Both the position numbers and the translations under genes were made by a program. Positions 51,719 to 64,000 of a stretch of 64,000 nt of DNA are shown here, one piece after another. The stretch spans positions 1-64,000 of the forward strand of contig MU859168.1 in assembly GCA_033297205.1 (NCBI GenBank). The letters are read 5' to 3'. A model generated the notes under the pieces. The model was not told the DNA's origin. It worked only from the letters and a program-made list of their open reading frames with translations, and did not search any database. Origin of the DNA: Pseudoneurospora amorphoporcata. Taxonomy: Eukaryota > Ascomycota > Sordariomycetes > Sordariales > Sordariaceae. Within the stretch, counting starts at the first letter, position 1. Every line of letters begins with the position of its first letter.

Positions 51719-54700
51719 CCTTCTGCTGCTGCAAATCCGATGCAACTGAACCCGACCGAGTACAGTAAGCTGAGTATTGAAAAGGCCTTTCCTACCTACC
51801 TGACCTGAATGAATGAATAAACTCGCCCAATCGATGGGTGAGGTTTGCATCATTGGCCCAGCCCAGCCAGGGGAAACTTGTTCCGGGTTCCGACAATACG
51901 AAGAAGCTGCGTGCCCTAGTCTACCTATTCCCGTACGGCAGAAAGTAAATTGAACTGAACTCCTTTCTGTTGCTGTGCTGGTAGGTCCCGTGTTTGGAAC
52001 TTTGAGCTATCCATATGACATGACGTGACATGGCTGACAGCTGGCGCGGTGGTCGCTTGCCCAAGATCTAGACTTATCTACTGTATCTCCGACAGTTCCA
52101 GTACTGGAACACCTATCTACCTAGAGGTTGTCGATACTTGTGTTTGATGGATGGCCATGCTGACTGATCTCCTCTGCTGTTATAAATGGCCTTCAGTTCT
52201 GGCCCCTAAGGCCCGCCCGGACGGAATGTTACATTGGAATATGCAAGAGGCGGGAAACCTGAGCAAAAAAAAGTCCCTGATTTCCAGTCGGACCTACTTG
52301 CCTCACCTGAGTGGGTGCCTCACCACCTGAGGTTGACTCTCCTTCCGAAAGTTCTCGCTCTCGGACCGGACCGATGAGTAAGCCAAGGTAAGGTAGCATT
52401 CAGCAGCATGGAACTGCAAAGGAAAGAGCCAGCCGGCCGATCATTTCAGTTTGGTTAGGTTAGGTTGGTGTAATACGGGATAATGGATGTCAAACATGAA
52501 ATGTCAACTCATTTATTATCACATGCTGGCTGCATTGGCGGAAACGGGACTTTACTAGACTTGGTACGACAGTCCTTCAGTTACCGTACTTACCTGGTAT
52601 TCAACAGCACTGTTCTCCTCCTCTTCCTTCTTTCCTTCCTTCGTTTGATGCAAAACATAATGGCATGACGGGCCTGCCCGCTGCATGGATCATGGAATGC
52701 CCAACGGAGGAGGAGGAGGAGGAGGGAGCTCTTTCCCGATGTAGTCTATTCTAGTCGGTCGGCAAATCGGAATGGGAGGTAAGTATGCCCTGTACAAGGC
52801 AAGGCAAGGCAAGGCCAACTGAAGTGGGCAGGAAGAGATCGCTCACTTTTTGCGAGTGCCGGTGCGGGTTCAAGGCACCCGATCAGATCAGACTCTACAA
52901 AAAGTGATAGAATCAAGGGGGGGTGCCTTCCTTGGGTGCCCTGCCCTGCCATGGGGTTGCCTTTCTGGGGTGAGGGTCGTGTTTGGCATGCATGCCAACC
53001 TTTACCTACCTTACCTATTTCTGCAGGACCAACTGGCCTGGCCTGGCTGTTTCCAGTGGCGCCGCAACCGTTCGCTGTAATGTCGTCGCTGGCGTGCCGT
53101 TTCGTTGTTGTTTGCGCTGCCAACAAGGGGTGTTTAGCTTCTATTCTCATCATGATCCACTATCATTCCCCGGGTTGCGATAACTTCCATTCTTTTCGGC
53201 GGCACTATCCGATGACGACAGATTGGCAAATTTGCAGCAGCGACCGGAAAGGGAGGAGAAGACCGGACCGATGACAGACGACGACGACGAGCACCTTCTC
53301 TGCCAGTTCAGCAAGAAATGAAACCGGTCACGCTAATGATGCACGACAGGAAGCCTGTACAGCATTGGAAAAGCAAACAACAGCCCGCCACAAGGAAGGT
53401 ACAGTGGGGATCTGGAAGATGTTCAGTTGGCAGGACCCAGACGACTATTCCAGCTTGGGCAATTGGCAACAGCCTGGCTTACTCAAAGAGGAAGGGGCAG
53501 ATGCCTCTTGTGCCCGCCAAACAACACCAAGTCTGGACAATCCGGGGATCGTGGATCAATCAATCTCCCGTCTCCATGTCACCCACCCACCTGAGCCCGT
53601 TGGCACCTGGGTTTTCTGTCACTTATCACTTTTGGCGGAATCATCATTTTATCTCCGTTTGAAGCGTCCTCTTATCGGCCTTGCAGAAAATAAATGCCGG
53701 TGCAACATGGACAGACGACGTTCGACAGACGACAATTGACAATCAGTTTCGAAAAACGACGAACGAAAAGCAAGTGAAAAAGAGCACCAACAACAGCCAG
53801 ACACAAAAGGCCAACCGAGGAAAAAACGGCCTAGACTAAATGGTCCATTGTTATTTCTCACTGTGCTAGGGTTACACAAAGCTGCAAATGAATGGGAGGG
53901 GTTCGACCTCGCATTCAGGTCACGCACCAAACATACAGACAGACAGCACCTCGCAGCACCTTACAACATTTCGTTGCCTTCTTTGCCTCGTTATCCTCCC
54001 AGCCCTTGATCTCTCTCTTCCTCCTGACAGCTCTCACTCGGCAATCATCATGCTATCCAAGATGGACATGGCTTTTCTTTTTTGGACCAGCACCTCCAAC
54101 CCTCGAGTTCTATATTACGTGCTAGTCAAGTCCTCTTGTAGCACTGTGTCCTCATCATGCCTCTCATGTCTCACACACGTCGTTTGTCTCCATGTTCCCG
54201 AGTGGGGCAAGATAGTCAATGGGCTGGGGATATGAGCTGGGGATATGAGGCTGGCTACCTTTCTTCTCCTCTATCAAGCAAACACGTGCTACGACCAGGA
54301 AGATGACGGAGCCTAGCTAGGTGTCTAATATGTCAGTCAGTCGGTCTGGGGCTGGTTATCTTATGGCCATGAACCATGAACATGGACCTGAAATTGCCTC
54401 TTTGAGAGAGACGAGACATATCCCCCGCTTTCTTCAGTTGTCATCATATATCCATCTCTTGCTTTCAGCCTTAAAGGTATTCGCTGCAAAGGCTTTGTGC
54501 AGCCGCAAAATGGCACACACACCTGGCCTTTCGTCCGTATGCTATGCCTGATTTGGCTCATGCTTTCTCGTCTTATTCCCACTGTGTCTTTTTTATACGA
54601 AAGTATCAAGATGGCTGCTGGCGCTGGCTAGTCAAGCAAAGGACCATGATGCTGTGTAAACGCCACCGGCTCAGATACATGTTATGCTTTCTTTTTCTTA

Positions 54701-56985
54701 TGCCAGTCCATGGCCCAGTCAAATCATGATTATTCATAAAGTTCATTCCCTCACCACATCAGTCGATCCAATACTACATACGCCGCAGTTTTTCCCCGAG
54801 ACCCAGGCCAGACCTCCTTCGCAAGGAGAGATCTACCTGCCAGCATCCGACCAGCGAGAGGCTTGCAAGGTATCTCGACTTTACCGCCCCTTCTTGTTCC
54901 CTTGCTCCTTTGCCACTGATGCTCACCCTCAGGTACCTCTCCATCTCAAGACTTGGTGCAAGTGTCACAGGCGACGGCGGGAAGGAAATGTTCAACTACC
55001 ACAACAGCCGTCGCCCCTTCTTTGACAGCGGAGCCAAATCTCGAAACAAAATACGCCTTCACACTATGACCTCGTGTGCGCAACATAGTAGCTGGCGAAC
55101 TGGTCCAATCAGCCCCTCCGCATTTCTTTGCACTTGCACTTTGTTGTTGTACCACAGCTGGGATTCCGGATTCATGCAGATTCCCCCTTGCACTTCAGCA
55201 TGGCAAGAAGGTCTTTTCCTACAAGTACCCTCCAGGATGAGTGAGGCTGGGACTGGCCGCACTGAGGAGACCAACAAAGAAACAAGCATTGCCCTATGAG
55301 CTCTCCTCCTTATACGCTGCCACAGGTGAGTGTATGTGTGTTACGATACCGTTTCTTTCAGATGCTGTAAGAACACTAACCATTTCCTGACGTGATCATA
55401 CTGTACAGAGATTGCTCTCTACGAGAGTGAGGAGCTCCAACGGCCTTGGCTCACTGGCCAGACTGCACCATGGGCTGCCTACAAACAAAGTAAATATTCG
55501 TTGCTCAAATCTGGGTAGTCCGGACAGGGGGGGCGGGCAGGGGGCTTGTTGACTATCCTGTCATCAGAGCATCAGGACAACCAGGTGAGACCGAGGACTT
55601 ATAACACTTATGACATCTCCTGCAACATCTCTTCTCCGTTTTCTGTATCCGTCTTGTCTCTCGTTTCTTTCTCTTTGATTTGCAAGGCTTTTAGGTCACT
55701 GCCTTTCTCAGTTCGGTTGGATTTCATATCAACTTGGCTTCCAGGTCACTTCCCCTTCATATCAACCGAGCAACTCTCGACATAATCGATCAGTCTTTAA
55801 TCACTTTCCCGCCTGCGGTACGGCATCCTCTCGCTTTCTCGCATTACCATACGTCCAAGCCCTTCGTTCGAGGATTCCCCAGTCAGACAGACTTGTCCGA
55901 GAGACAGAGACACGGCCGCCGTCACCCGAGTTTTATAGATTCGAGACATTACTACAGCCGTACAGACATACACGACGCACGCACGACTTAAACGTCCGAG
56001 TTCACAACCTTCTTCACACCGAGGTCAAGTAAGCGAGTAAGCGACCTGTCAGGTTGGTCTTTGTCCTTCCCTTTTTTTTTCCCCAGTCCTTTCAAGTTGC
56101 TCTTCTTGGTTATCCGGGGGGTTGTGTATCTAGAATAGGCTCTTTCGTGCCTGAGTTCCGGGTTGGGGGTTACAAGATGCCCTCGGTGTGTGTCGGTGTG
56201 TACCAATTACCAAATCCTGGGAGAGGGCATCATTACTCATTAGAAGTGAGAGTGAAATGAACGGGGGGTGGTGTGTGGGACAGATTTTGACTTGGCAGCT
56301 CTAGCATGAACACTCGCTCACAAAACGTACGCCAACCAGGTCCCGGGTCTCCTATCTAGTAGCTGGAGCGCAACACAAGACACGCATACCTTACGCATTT
56401 AGGGTACCTAGACAACCATAGACAGCACCTTCTCAGTCAGGCCACCGAGGGATTCTGAGTCTGTTCTCACACCAGCTCTCCTTATCGGGCTTAATCTACC
56501 TTGAACGATCGAGTCGAGTCCGGATCAAGAGCAATCAGACAGCAAGAATCCTGCCCGTCTGCATTTGGCGCTGCTGTGTCTGATCATCATCCACTCAGAA
56601 CACGTTCACCCCGCCTTCACACAGCTTTCAGTCTAAACGAACAGTTTCTTCGTACCTTTCCACAACGATTCACATCCCTGTTACCAGCTGCAGCAGTTCG
56701 CAAAGATCGCCCTGCAGCACCTCACCCCTACGAGCTACCACAGCCGAGCAAGTCTCTCAGGACCTGCACACCACTGCCTCTTGCAAGGATCAGTCCCTGA
56801 TCGGTGTCTAACAACGGGCGCCCAGGCGGAGTTTCAAGGCTTTTGATCGCCATCAGAAATCTGACACGGAGAAATCTTATCAGTTCAGGCCAAAAGACAA
56901 AGGGTTTGGAGCAAAATCCGATAGCACGGCTTAAAGGTTTAGCTGAGGTGTGGCTGGACAGACATCGACGAGACAACTCAAGGAA

Positions 56986-58717
56986 ATGGTGTCCCAGACC
57001 TGCTATACCCCTCCCCATCACGGTCACCACACACACGATCAAAGACGATATAGTAGCCGCGCCGGCCCTCCCTACTTTTGTCACGGCGGTCCATACTCTA
57101 CCGAGCAACGTAGGAGTTACTCTTCCTCGGAGCACCACTCTGCCCACCCCCACCACGGACATCACTCGCAAGGGAGAATAGGCTCAGCATCTGCTGCACT
57201 TGGTGTTAGCATGTCGGACCAAGGATCTTCGTCGGCAATGGATTCGGAGTCGCAGCCGCAGAGGAAGAGGATTGCTGTTGCTGTATGTTTGACTTGTTGA
57301 GCTCCTTCCGCCTATTCGAACAAAAAAACTGACAGCCATCAGTGCGGACGTTGTCGCAAACGCAAGATCAGATGCAGCGGTGACCCGGGCCAAGGTCAAC
57401 CCTGTACCAACTGCAAGAATGCAGGGGTAGATCAGTGTCTGTTTCTTCGGGTGAGTACAGGTTCTTCGGGTTTGTTTGCATCACCACCACCACTAACTCC
57501 TTTTAATGCCACAGGTCTCCTCCCGCGACATCCCGCTGAAGCCCGATACCTCATCAGATTTCGGCTACTCGGTCGATGACGCCCGCCTCTATGCTAACAG
57601 AAACACAATGAGCCCGGCCTCGATCCACTACGGTCAACATGCCGGTGCCGTTGGCGTCAGCGGCCTCGCTAGCACAGCGGAAGATTCTCTCATGGCTCAG
57701 TACGGTCGTGGTTACGCATACGGTCATCATCAAGCTCCGCCGCCGACCAGTCATAAGCAGTACTTCCCTGCCACGGCCTCGTACGCCTCATACGGTGGTG
57801 ATCCTACCGCAGTTGGCGTTTCCGGTCAGTTCGGCGATTATACTGCAGCGGGATACCCGCCAGTACATGCTATGGCTCATGAGACGGTTGGTATCGTACC
57901 TAGCTGGGGTTCTGGTGCCAGAAAGACCCCGTACGGTGGAGTGTACATGGAGTCCACTCCCGAGTCTTACGGGGGATACGGAAGCTCGAGCCTCGTCCAT
58001 CGTCCGGCACACCATGGCGCTCACCACGGCCACGGAACATCTACAACGGAATCGCAATCCCCCAACTTCTCCTTTTCTGGTGTGGCTGCGTCCCTACCCA
58101 CAACCAGCACGGGTGCCGATCGGTTGTTGCCGAACCCCACCACAGCCGGCACCTCCCGCTCCTCTTTACCTTACCCTGGCACAACTGTTAAGACAGGCGT
58201 CTCGAGCTCCCTCGCCGATGTCGCTGCTTCCGCAACTGCCTACGGGGGCTTCGATGATCTCCCCGCGTCTTACGGATCAGCTAGCACCGCCAGCGCCGGT
58301 CACTCTTCGTCTGTCCGCTCCCACTCTACCTCTGCGGATACCTACCACTCGTCGGTTTCGGGAGCAAGCGGCGCGGGTGCGGGGGAATCTCCGAGCATCT
58401 TTGGCGAGGAGGGAAGAAGCTTGCAGAGCCAAGGGACGGCCTTTGATATGAACACTTATACCGCGGAGCCGGTGCCGTCGGTTTCTTCTACGGGTAACAG
58501 GAGAGACTCGGTCGGATCTTCGGCGACTGGTGGCGGACATGGAGCATTGCCCAACGGCCTGTCAAATGGACAGGCGTATGTGCCGAGTGAGAGCGTGGTG
58601 CAGGTCGGCCCTGATCATCATGCTGGCCATCAGCATCAGGGGGTTACTGTGTACGAGCAGCAACGTCACCAGGCGCTTGCCGATGGACATAGGGCTTCTC
58701 TTGCGAGCCACCGCTAA
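56986..58717 (+). CDS. Zn2Cys6 fungal transcription factor
   Basis: Three exons, 56986-57282, 57343-57450 and 57515-58717, with introns of 60 and 64 nt (donors GTATGT and GTGAGT, branch CACTAACT in the second, acceptors CAG); 535 aa. The N-terminal 85 residues are His/Ser/Tyr-rich. A basic PQRKRIAVA precedes the zinc cluster, which occupies its own exon: spacing CX2CX6CX9CX2CX7C from residue 100, with CGRCRKRKIRC and CTNCKNAGVDQC. The remaining 400 residues are Ser/Gly/Tyr/His-rich without the usual fungal-specific regulatory domain, and end in a Gln/His stretch. The first ATG is not certain; 56986 is the first in frame. The long flanking spacers are typical of developmental regulators, but the target genes are unknown. 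An ADA-6-like developmental factor is one idea I cannot confirm. Confidence 0.85.
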
Positions 58718-59032
58718 GGTCAAGTTGTTCGGCAGCTCTTGGCACATTGATAGGTACCCAAGAACTGGCAGGAAGTGGTCTTGGGCTCTTGGCGAGAAGA
58801 TCTTACAGTGTGTGGTTTGAATAGTAAGGTACTCATCAATCAAGCTACATGTATGTCTTCCGAGTGGACACATGATAGGCTGGCCGCTGGCTGGCGGTAG
58901 CACAAAATACAGGACGGGATTGCAGGCACAGCACAGCACAGCATGGTATGAGGACGGGAGTATTGAAGGCGTCTAGTTCAGTTGGTACCTACGCGGCGTT
59001 ACACAGACGGTGTATGTGGTTCGCGGGGGGCC

Positions 59033-59050
59033 GGGGGGGGGGGGGGGGGG
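59033..59050. repeat. Homopolymer run of about 18 G
   Basis: An uninterrupted G run followed by an A8 run, 300 bases downstream of the Zn2Cys6 gene. The length may be affected by sequencing error. Confidence 0.85.
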
Positions 59051-60997
59051 ACAAAAAAAAGCACGAATGCGGCCAGGAACTCTCAGCTTGGTCGAGAAGG
59101 GCGAAGGACGGGAGTCACGGGAGTAGAGCACACGAAAAGAGAGGCCTCAACTCGACGGCAGGGTAAGGGAGGGACATAGCACGGACACCAGACGGACACC
59201 AGACGGGCAGGGACATGGTCAGGTCATGGGCTTGGAGGATGGGGAAGGAGGATGGGCTTGGAGGAATGGGGAAGGAGGATGGGGAACGACCTGACCTGAC
59301 CAGACCTGACCTGACCATTGAGCCTCGAGGAGTCACGAGTCACGCACGACATATCTACCTATTAGGTATCTACCACCGCCGCCGCCGCCGCCGCCGTGCC
59401 TTGCATTACTTGCATTACGTCCGAAAGCATGGAAAGCATCCTGGCAGAAAGCCAGGTATCATATCATATCATATCACACTACCTCCCGTTCACTAGACAC
59501 TAAGGGGTATCACGGCTGCATTTCATTTCATTTCATTTCGTTTCATGTTCCTTTGTCGTTAGTCAGTCAGTCAGTCAGTCAATCAGAAGAAGAAAAGATT
59601 CGTTTTGTCTTGGTTTCTTGCTTTACAAGTGCTAAAGCCTACAGTCGGTCGGGATTTCCTACTTGTTTCGGAGAACACATCTTTCACAGTTTCACTTTCG
59701 GGGCGTCCAGTCTTTGTTTCTCGGTCTTTTTTTTTCTTTTCCGCTTTTTTACTCGAGGGATATTCCCGTGTCGTCTGGTTCTGGTTTGCTCGAGTCTGTC
59801 TGTCTGCATGTGTGTGTTCATTCATTCATCGGTGGTCAAGAAGGTAGATACAAGCAGCATCATAGTACCATAGCTTACCTTAGGTAGTTTAGGTACCGTA
59901 CCTTGTCAATTTCTCAGTTAGGTAGTTACAGGTAGAGAGAACAGTAATGCTATTAGTCTGCCTACGTAGGTATCATCTTTCTGCTGACCTGCTATAGAGC
60001 TGTTGTCGCTAGTTGATAAGGTAACTAGAGCAGCCAAGTGCCAACCCTGACATTCTATTCTTTCCATGAGTCAGTGCCGACAGTACCTTACCTTACCTAC
60101 CTAAAAAAGCGCCAGTGGACACTGGACAGAGGGTTGGTTGGTCGTGCGTGTTTCCCAATCCCACCCGGGCGGGCTTCGGGCTTCTTCTCCCGAACGAACC
60201 TTCTCCCGATCGAACCTTCTCCCGTACCTTCTCCCGTATCTTCCAAATCTTCTTCTCCCGCAACCGTTTCTCCCGCATCCGTCCCCTTTCCTCCGATGCC
60301 TTTCTTGTTCCGTTCCGTTTCCGTTCCCTTCCCTCTTTTCCCCGTAAGTAAATACCCAAGGTAAGCCGTTTTCGTCCAGTCCGCTACTAAGCGTTACTAA
60401 GGCCGGTACGGAACGAAACGGAAAGGCACTGCACACTTTGATTGTCATTGATCAACGCCTGATCTCTTCTTATTTTGTGTGGTATATATGACATGGCATT
60501 GGATTGCAAAAGATGAGGGTTATGGGTATTAATGAAGGAATAGATTGGGAGTTTGTTACGCTAGGCAAGGTACTCCCCTCCCGTCCGAGTGACCGAGTCT
60601 GGTCGCCACTATCTAGGTATCTAGTCTATTTCTTCTTTCCCAGGGGTATGAATGTATCTACCTACAACCTACCAGATGTATGAATACCAATCAATCAGTC
60701 TCAACTTACTCCTTTTTACGCATACGGAAAACTTGAAACTTGAAACTTGAAACTTGCATCCTTGGGTAAGGTAGGTAAGGTAGGTATGTAGGTATGTATG
60801 CTGGCCGGCCTTAGTTCTAAAGCTACATCTACCTATCTGGCACCTACATACTTTATCTTACAAATTTGTCTTTTTCGTTACAGTATGTGGGTTTTGACAT
60901 TCATCACAGTACGAGTTGTCCTCCTCTTTTTTTTAAATTTTTTTTTTTTTTCTGAATTTTCCTGAACATGAACATGAAACGCGGCGGCGGCGGCAAG

Positions 60998-61040
60998 GTG
61001 CAGCTGATGGTGCAGCAGATGGTGCAGCAGATGGTGCAGT
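60998..61040. repeat. Imperfect 12-bp tandem repeat
   Basis: Three and a half copies of a GGTGCAGCAGAT-type unit, directly after a short GGC run. It is not part of a supported gene. Confidence 0.85.
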
Positions 61041-64000
61041 AGAGATATCGCTTTGCAGCATACCTTCCTTAGCTACCTTACCTAAGGTAGAGAGGTACCT
61101 TATGCATGTGGGCTGCAGATACGTAGTAGGTACGGTACACCCAGCCATGTTACGACCATAGGGTAGGTGTCGGGTCTTGGCGGTAGTCCAGTCCCGTCTT
61201 GGGAATGAATGTGGATGAGTACGATGAGTACCTTGGAGAGAGGTAGGTACCTTGGAGAGAGGTAGGTAGGTAGGTACATAATAAGGTAGGTACAAGGAGT
61301 AGATTTTGATGAGGCTACCTAGGTAGAGTTATGGTCAGGTCCTACCTACCGTCCTCCCGGACTGGGCCGTGCTGGATTTGAAGATATATTTTAGTCTAGT
61401 CTAGTCTAGTATGGACTGGACTGGACTGGGCCAGTGACAAACAAGCGGGCAAACTTGCTTGTCACGAGACGGGATTAAATGGTTGGTGAGTTTTTGTAGA
61501 TTGAGATCTTATCACGGTGTAACCCGCCTTAATAAGATCCCTCTCTACCTTACCTATCCTAGGTTCTAGGACTTGGGTCCTGTCCATAGGGGGTCTGGGC
61601 CCAGGTCCAGGTCCGGGTCCGGGGTCTCGGGAGGTTGAATGGCACGAGGGGGGGAGAAGGACCTGGCAATGCGTCTTGATCAGATCTTGATCTTGATCTT
61701 GTCAGGAGGACCGAGGACTGGAAGTGGATACTGGGTACATTACTTGGCTGGGTACGGTACGGTACGAATCTATCTGTCCGTTTTCTGATCTACCGCTATC
61801 TTGCTCTCTTTTCTTTCTTTCGTACCTGCATTCCTTACTTACATAGATAGAGGTACCCATCTACCACTATCAGGTAGGTAGGTAGGTAGAATAGAGTAGA
61901 TGAACCCAAAGTGGGACGGATGGATGTATCTGCGCATAAGATCGCGGAATACTTCTTCATCCAGCGCACAAGATCGCGGAAGACTTCCTCATCCAGCACA
62001 CATACAGCCATACCAGCTCCAGTCAATACCTACTCGACTCGACTCGACTGGCGGTGCTAGCCATGCACTCCTCGCCTCCAATCTGCATCTGCATTACAGC
62101 CGGCCGGAGTCACTCAGGTACATGATAGGTTAAGACAGAAGCAGCAGCGAGTATTCTAGGGAAGGCAACACCAGCCGCGCACTGCACTACATTTTCGACA
62201 GCAAAAAAGGCGGCGCGGCGGCCCTCTTTTTCCTCGTGGGTAGACTAGAACTTGTGTATCACCCCTTTGGAACTGAACAAGGCAAAAAACATAAGACCAT
62301 ACCAAACCAATCCTTCATGAAGGAAAAGGAAAAACTCGTATTCATCAGTGGGCGTTGGTCGATGATCACATATGCATTGTTTGTTGCATTATATGCATTA
62401 TATGCATATAGGGCTAGTAGAATCTATCAACAGCGGCGAGATTTATGTCGTCGGGGTCTGTGGGTCTGGTCGTCAAAACATGGTCCAGTCCAACCTGGCC
62501 GCTTTTTACCTCCAAGGCCCGCCGATTGTGTCAGTCCATTTTTCGTTATTCTGCATTACTTGGCCAAGGTATGTATGGACTTCCATTGGATGTCCGGTAG
62601 GCAAGGTACCTTAGGTAGGTAGGTATATGCCTTGCGTTTCAGTGTTTCAGCAGGGGGGATACTGTATCGGTACCTAGGCTGGACTGGAATAACGGGAAAC
62701 TGGAACCTTGGATGCGCCCGCCCGGAGCCGCAGACCCCCAGTTCGATGTTCCTTACTTACGAGGACAGGGTCAGATGTGGTGGCCCGCTTCCGACGACGC
62801 CAGGCCCGAGACAATCATGGTCGTCCATGGAGGGAGAGAGGAGGACAGTCCGTCCGTCCGACAAAAGAGGAAATTCCGGGCGATGGGTAATAGGGGGACC
62901 GCCGAATAGCCCGAAAGACGTGTGGGAACTGGGAGAGATGGTGAGATAGGGGGTCTGGTACACACAGGGACGGGAATGGCAAGCAAGCAAAGGCAGATAA
63001 GCGGCACAGTGGAACGATGACTTGCAGTGCTCATAGGTTAGTTAATATGTACGTCAAGTCCCCCATGCCTACCTACTAGGGGTCATGTCATGGGACGTCG
63101 TGTCGTGTCGTGTCTTGTCATGGGCCTGCCTGTTGAGGAGAGGACATGTCATGTCGTGGGATCTAGATGAATCTCGCTTAGATGCTGTGTACCTGCCACC
63201 TGTATCTATCACCCATCCCATAACCCCACTGCTGTGCTCGACGAGGGGGGTGGGGGGTGCCTGCCTTCCAGTCCGGGAAGAATCTTGCTTGACATGACTC
63301 GGATGATCGATTCGATTCGGATTCGGATTCGGTATGCCGTCCTAACCCAAGGTTTGGTAGGTCCGCCCGTCGTGCCGCCTGTGAAACCGGGGAACTTTGA
63401 GGGCGCGAGGGCCCGTGGTGGGGGTCTGGTCTCGGTGTCCAGGTGTTCAAATGCCCTTGGTCCATGGGGTGGTCATTTGTCTAAAGTACTCTGGGTATCG
63501 GTCTGTCGCTTCCTCCCCTAAGGTCGATAGCCGGTACCAATCGACATTGGATCGCGGTTTGGTGCAGCATTGGTTTCTTGCGTTTTTTGTTAGTGTAATT
63601 AGTGGTGCGCCACTTTCTGTTGTTGTGAAGAGTGACAGGGGCATTCGTCGAGTGTATAATTTTTGGTGTAGTTAAGCTCGCAGTCGAGGAAGCGGTCATG
63701 ATTCCGTTGGAAGTTGTTGAGGTGTGTGGCATTTTGGAATGAACGAGTGTCGACGCTAGTCGCTAACTGCCAAGCCTTCAAGGAGGTCACCGCCAAGGGC
63801 ACACGTGACTGCACTGTTGAACGCGAAGGAATGTGGGTCTGCGATGTCCAAACTTTCAACTTGAAAGTCGCTGCAATGAATGAACCGCCGTTTCACCACC
63901 ACACCATTGCCTTATAAACCACATGTCAACAATGGCTCGAACGACGCAAATAAAGCGCAAGCATATGCAGATTGCTCGCTTTTGCCGGCAATACCTCCAG

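Larger units (their letters stand above)
48692..56985. other. 8.3-kb gene-free region upstream of the Zn2Cys6 regulator
   Basis: The longest spacer of the window. I found no coding region with family character. It contains (TTG)n, (CAGT)n, (GAA)n, (CA)n and (ATTC)n repeats, several TAGGTAGGTACCT-type motifs (about 50600, 51000 and 51043), and in the right part (53900-56950) C/T/A-rich leader-like sequence with many short frames and possible introns. A very long, perhaps spliced, 5' leader of the regulator or a separate non-coding RNA would both fit. Confidence 0.55.
58718..64000. other. 5.3-kb gene-free right flank
   Basis: No gene that I can support. Features seen are an 18-G run, a CGC/CCG run (about 59374-59396), ATTTC and GTCA arrays (59518-59582), an imperfect 12-bp array near 61 kb and a high density of TACCTACC, TAGGTAGG and GGTACC-centred motifs (59880-59950, 60760-60790, 61080-61280, 61850-61890, 62600-62620). 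The last 70 bases contain a possible start codon at 63932 that cannot be judged. Confidence 0.55.

Noticed and set aside
58968..58992. TAGTTCAGTTGGTA word resembling a tRNA D-arm
   Set aside because: No T-arm, anticodon stem or acceptor stem can be folded around it.
61140..61165. TACGACCATAGGGT word resembling the 5' end of 5S rRNA
   Set aside because: Only about 14 bases agree; the internal control region and the 3' stem of 5S rRNA are not found behind it.
63932..64000. Possible gene start at the right edge (TATAAA at 63913, ATG at 63932)
   Set aside because: The TATA element is too close to the ATG and only 23 codons are visible. The MART start recalls histone H3, but the following residues do not fit.

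Overview
This window looks like nuclear DNA of a filamentous ascomycete, most likely Sordariales (Neurospora or Sordaria-like). The signs are short introns of 55-244 nt with GTRAGT-type donors, CTAAC branch points and CAG acceptors, long gene-free stretches full of simple repeats, a typical Zn2Cys6 regulator, and orthologues of well-known fungal housekeeping genes. There are no operons, plasmid genes or CRISPR arrays. I placed exon joins by hand, checking reading phase and family alignment. None has transcript support.

Left part (1-30 kb) is a dense housekeeping region. In order it holds a FAD-dependent oxidoreductase (+), an APC-family permease (-), the SAGA subunit SGF29 (+), an ARF6/ArfB-type GTPase (+), an uncharacterised ORF lying in frame behind the CDK8/SSN3 mediator kinase (both -), actin-related protein 2 (-), a Dcg1-type Asp/Glu racemase (+), an MFS sugar transporter (-), an NmrA-like NAD(P)-binding protein (-), the RNA polymerase I subunit RPA43 (+) and mannose-6-phosphate isomerase (+).

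Middle part (30-43 kb) is accessory and rearranged. A decayed FAT1/FATP-type acyl-CoA synthetase gene is split in two: its N-terminal part is on + at 30.5-32.06 kb and its C-terminal part on - at 37.99-38.8 kb. The halves meet at the same place in the protein, so a 6.8-kb inversion is the simplest explanation. The segment between them holds an intact StrB/AGAT-like amidinotransferase gene and a secreted Ser/Thr-rich protein gene. Just beyond lie a small proline-rich repeat protein gene and a frame-disrupted UstYa-like (DUF3328) gene fragment.

Right part (43-64 kb) is sparse. It has a Ser-rich protein with a long leader, a PPIL4/Cyp6 cyclophilin-RRM protein, and a Zn2Cys6 transcription factor with about 8 kb of gene-free DNA on one side and 5 kb on the other. 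These spacers hold microsatellites and many TAGGTACCTA/TAGGTAGG-type motifs.

The points most worth checking are the split and inverted pseudogene, the 358-codon open frame directly behind the CDK8 amber stop, shorter in-frame extensions behind other TAG stops, the fungal amidinotransferase, and the repeat-peptide/UstYa neighbourhood.
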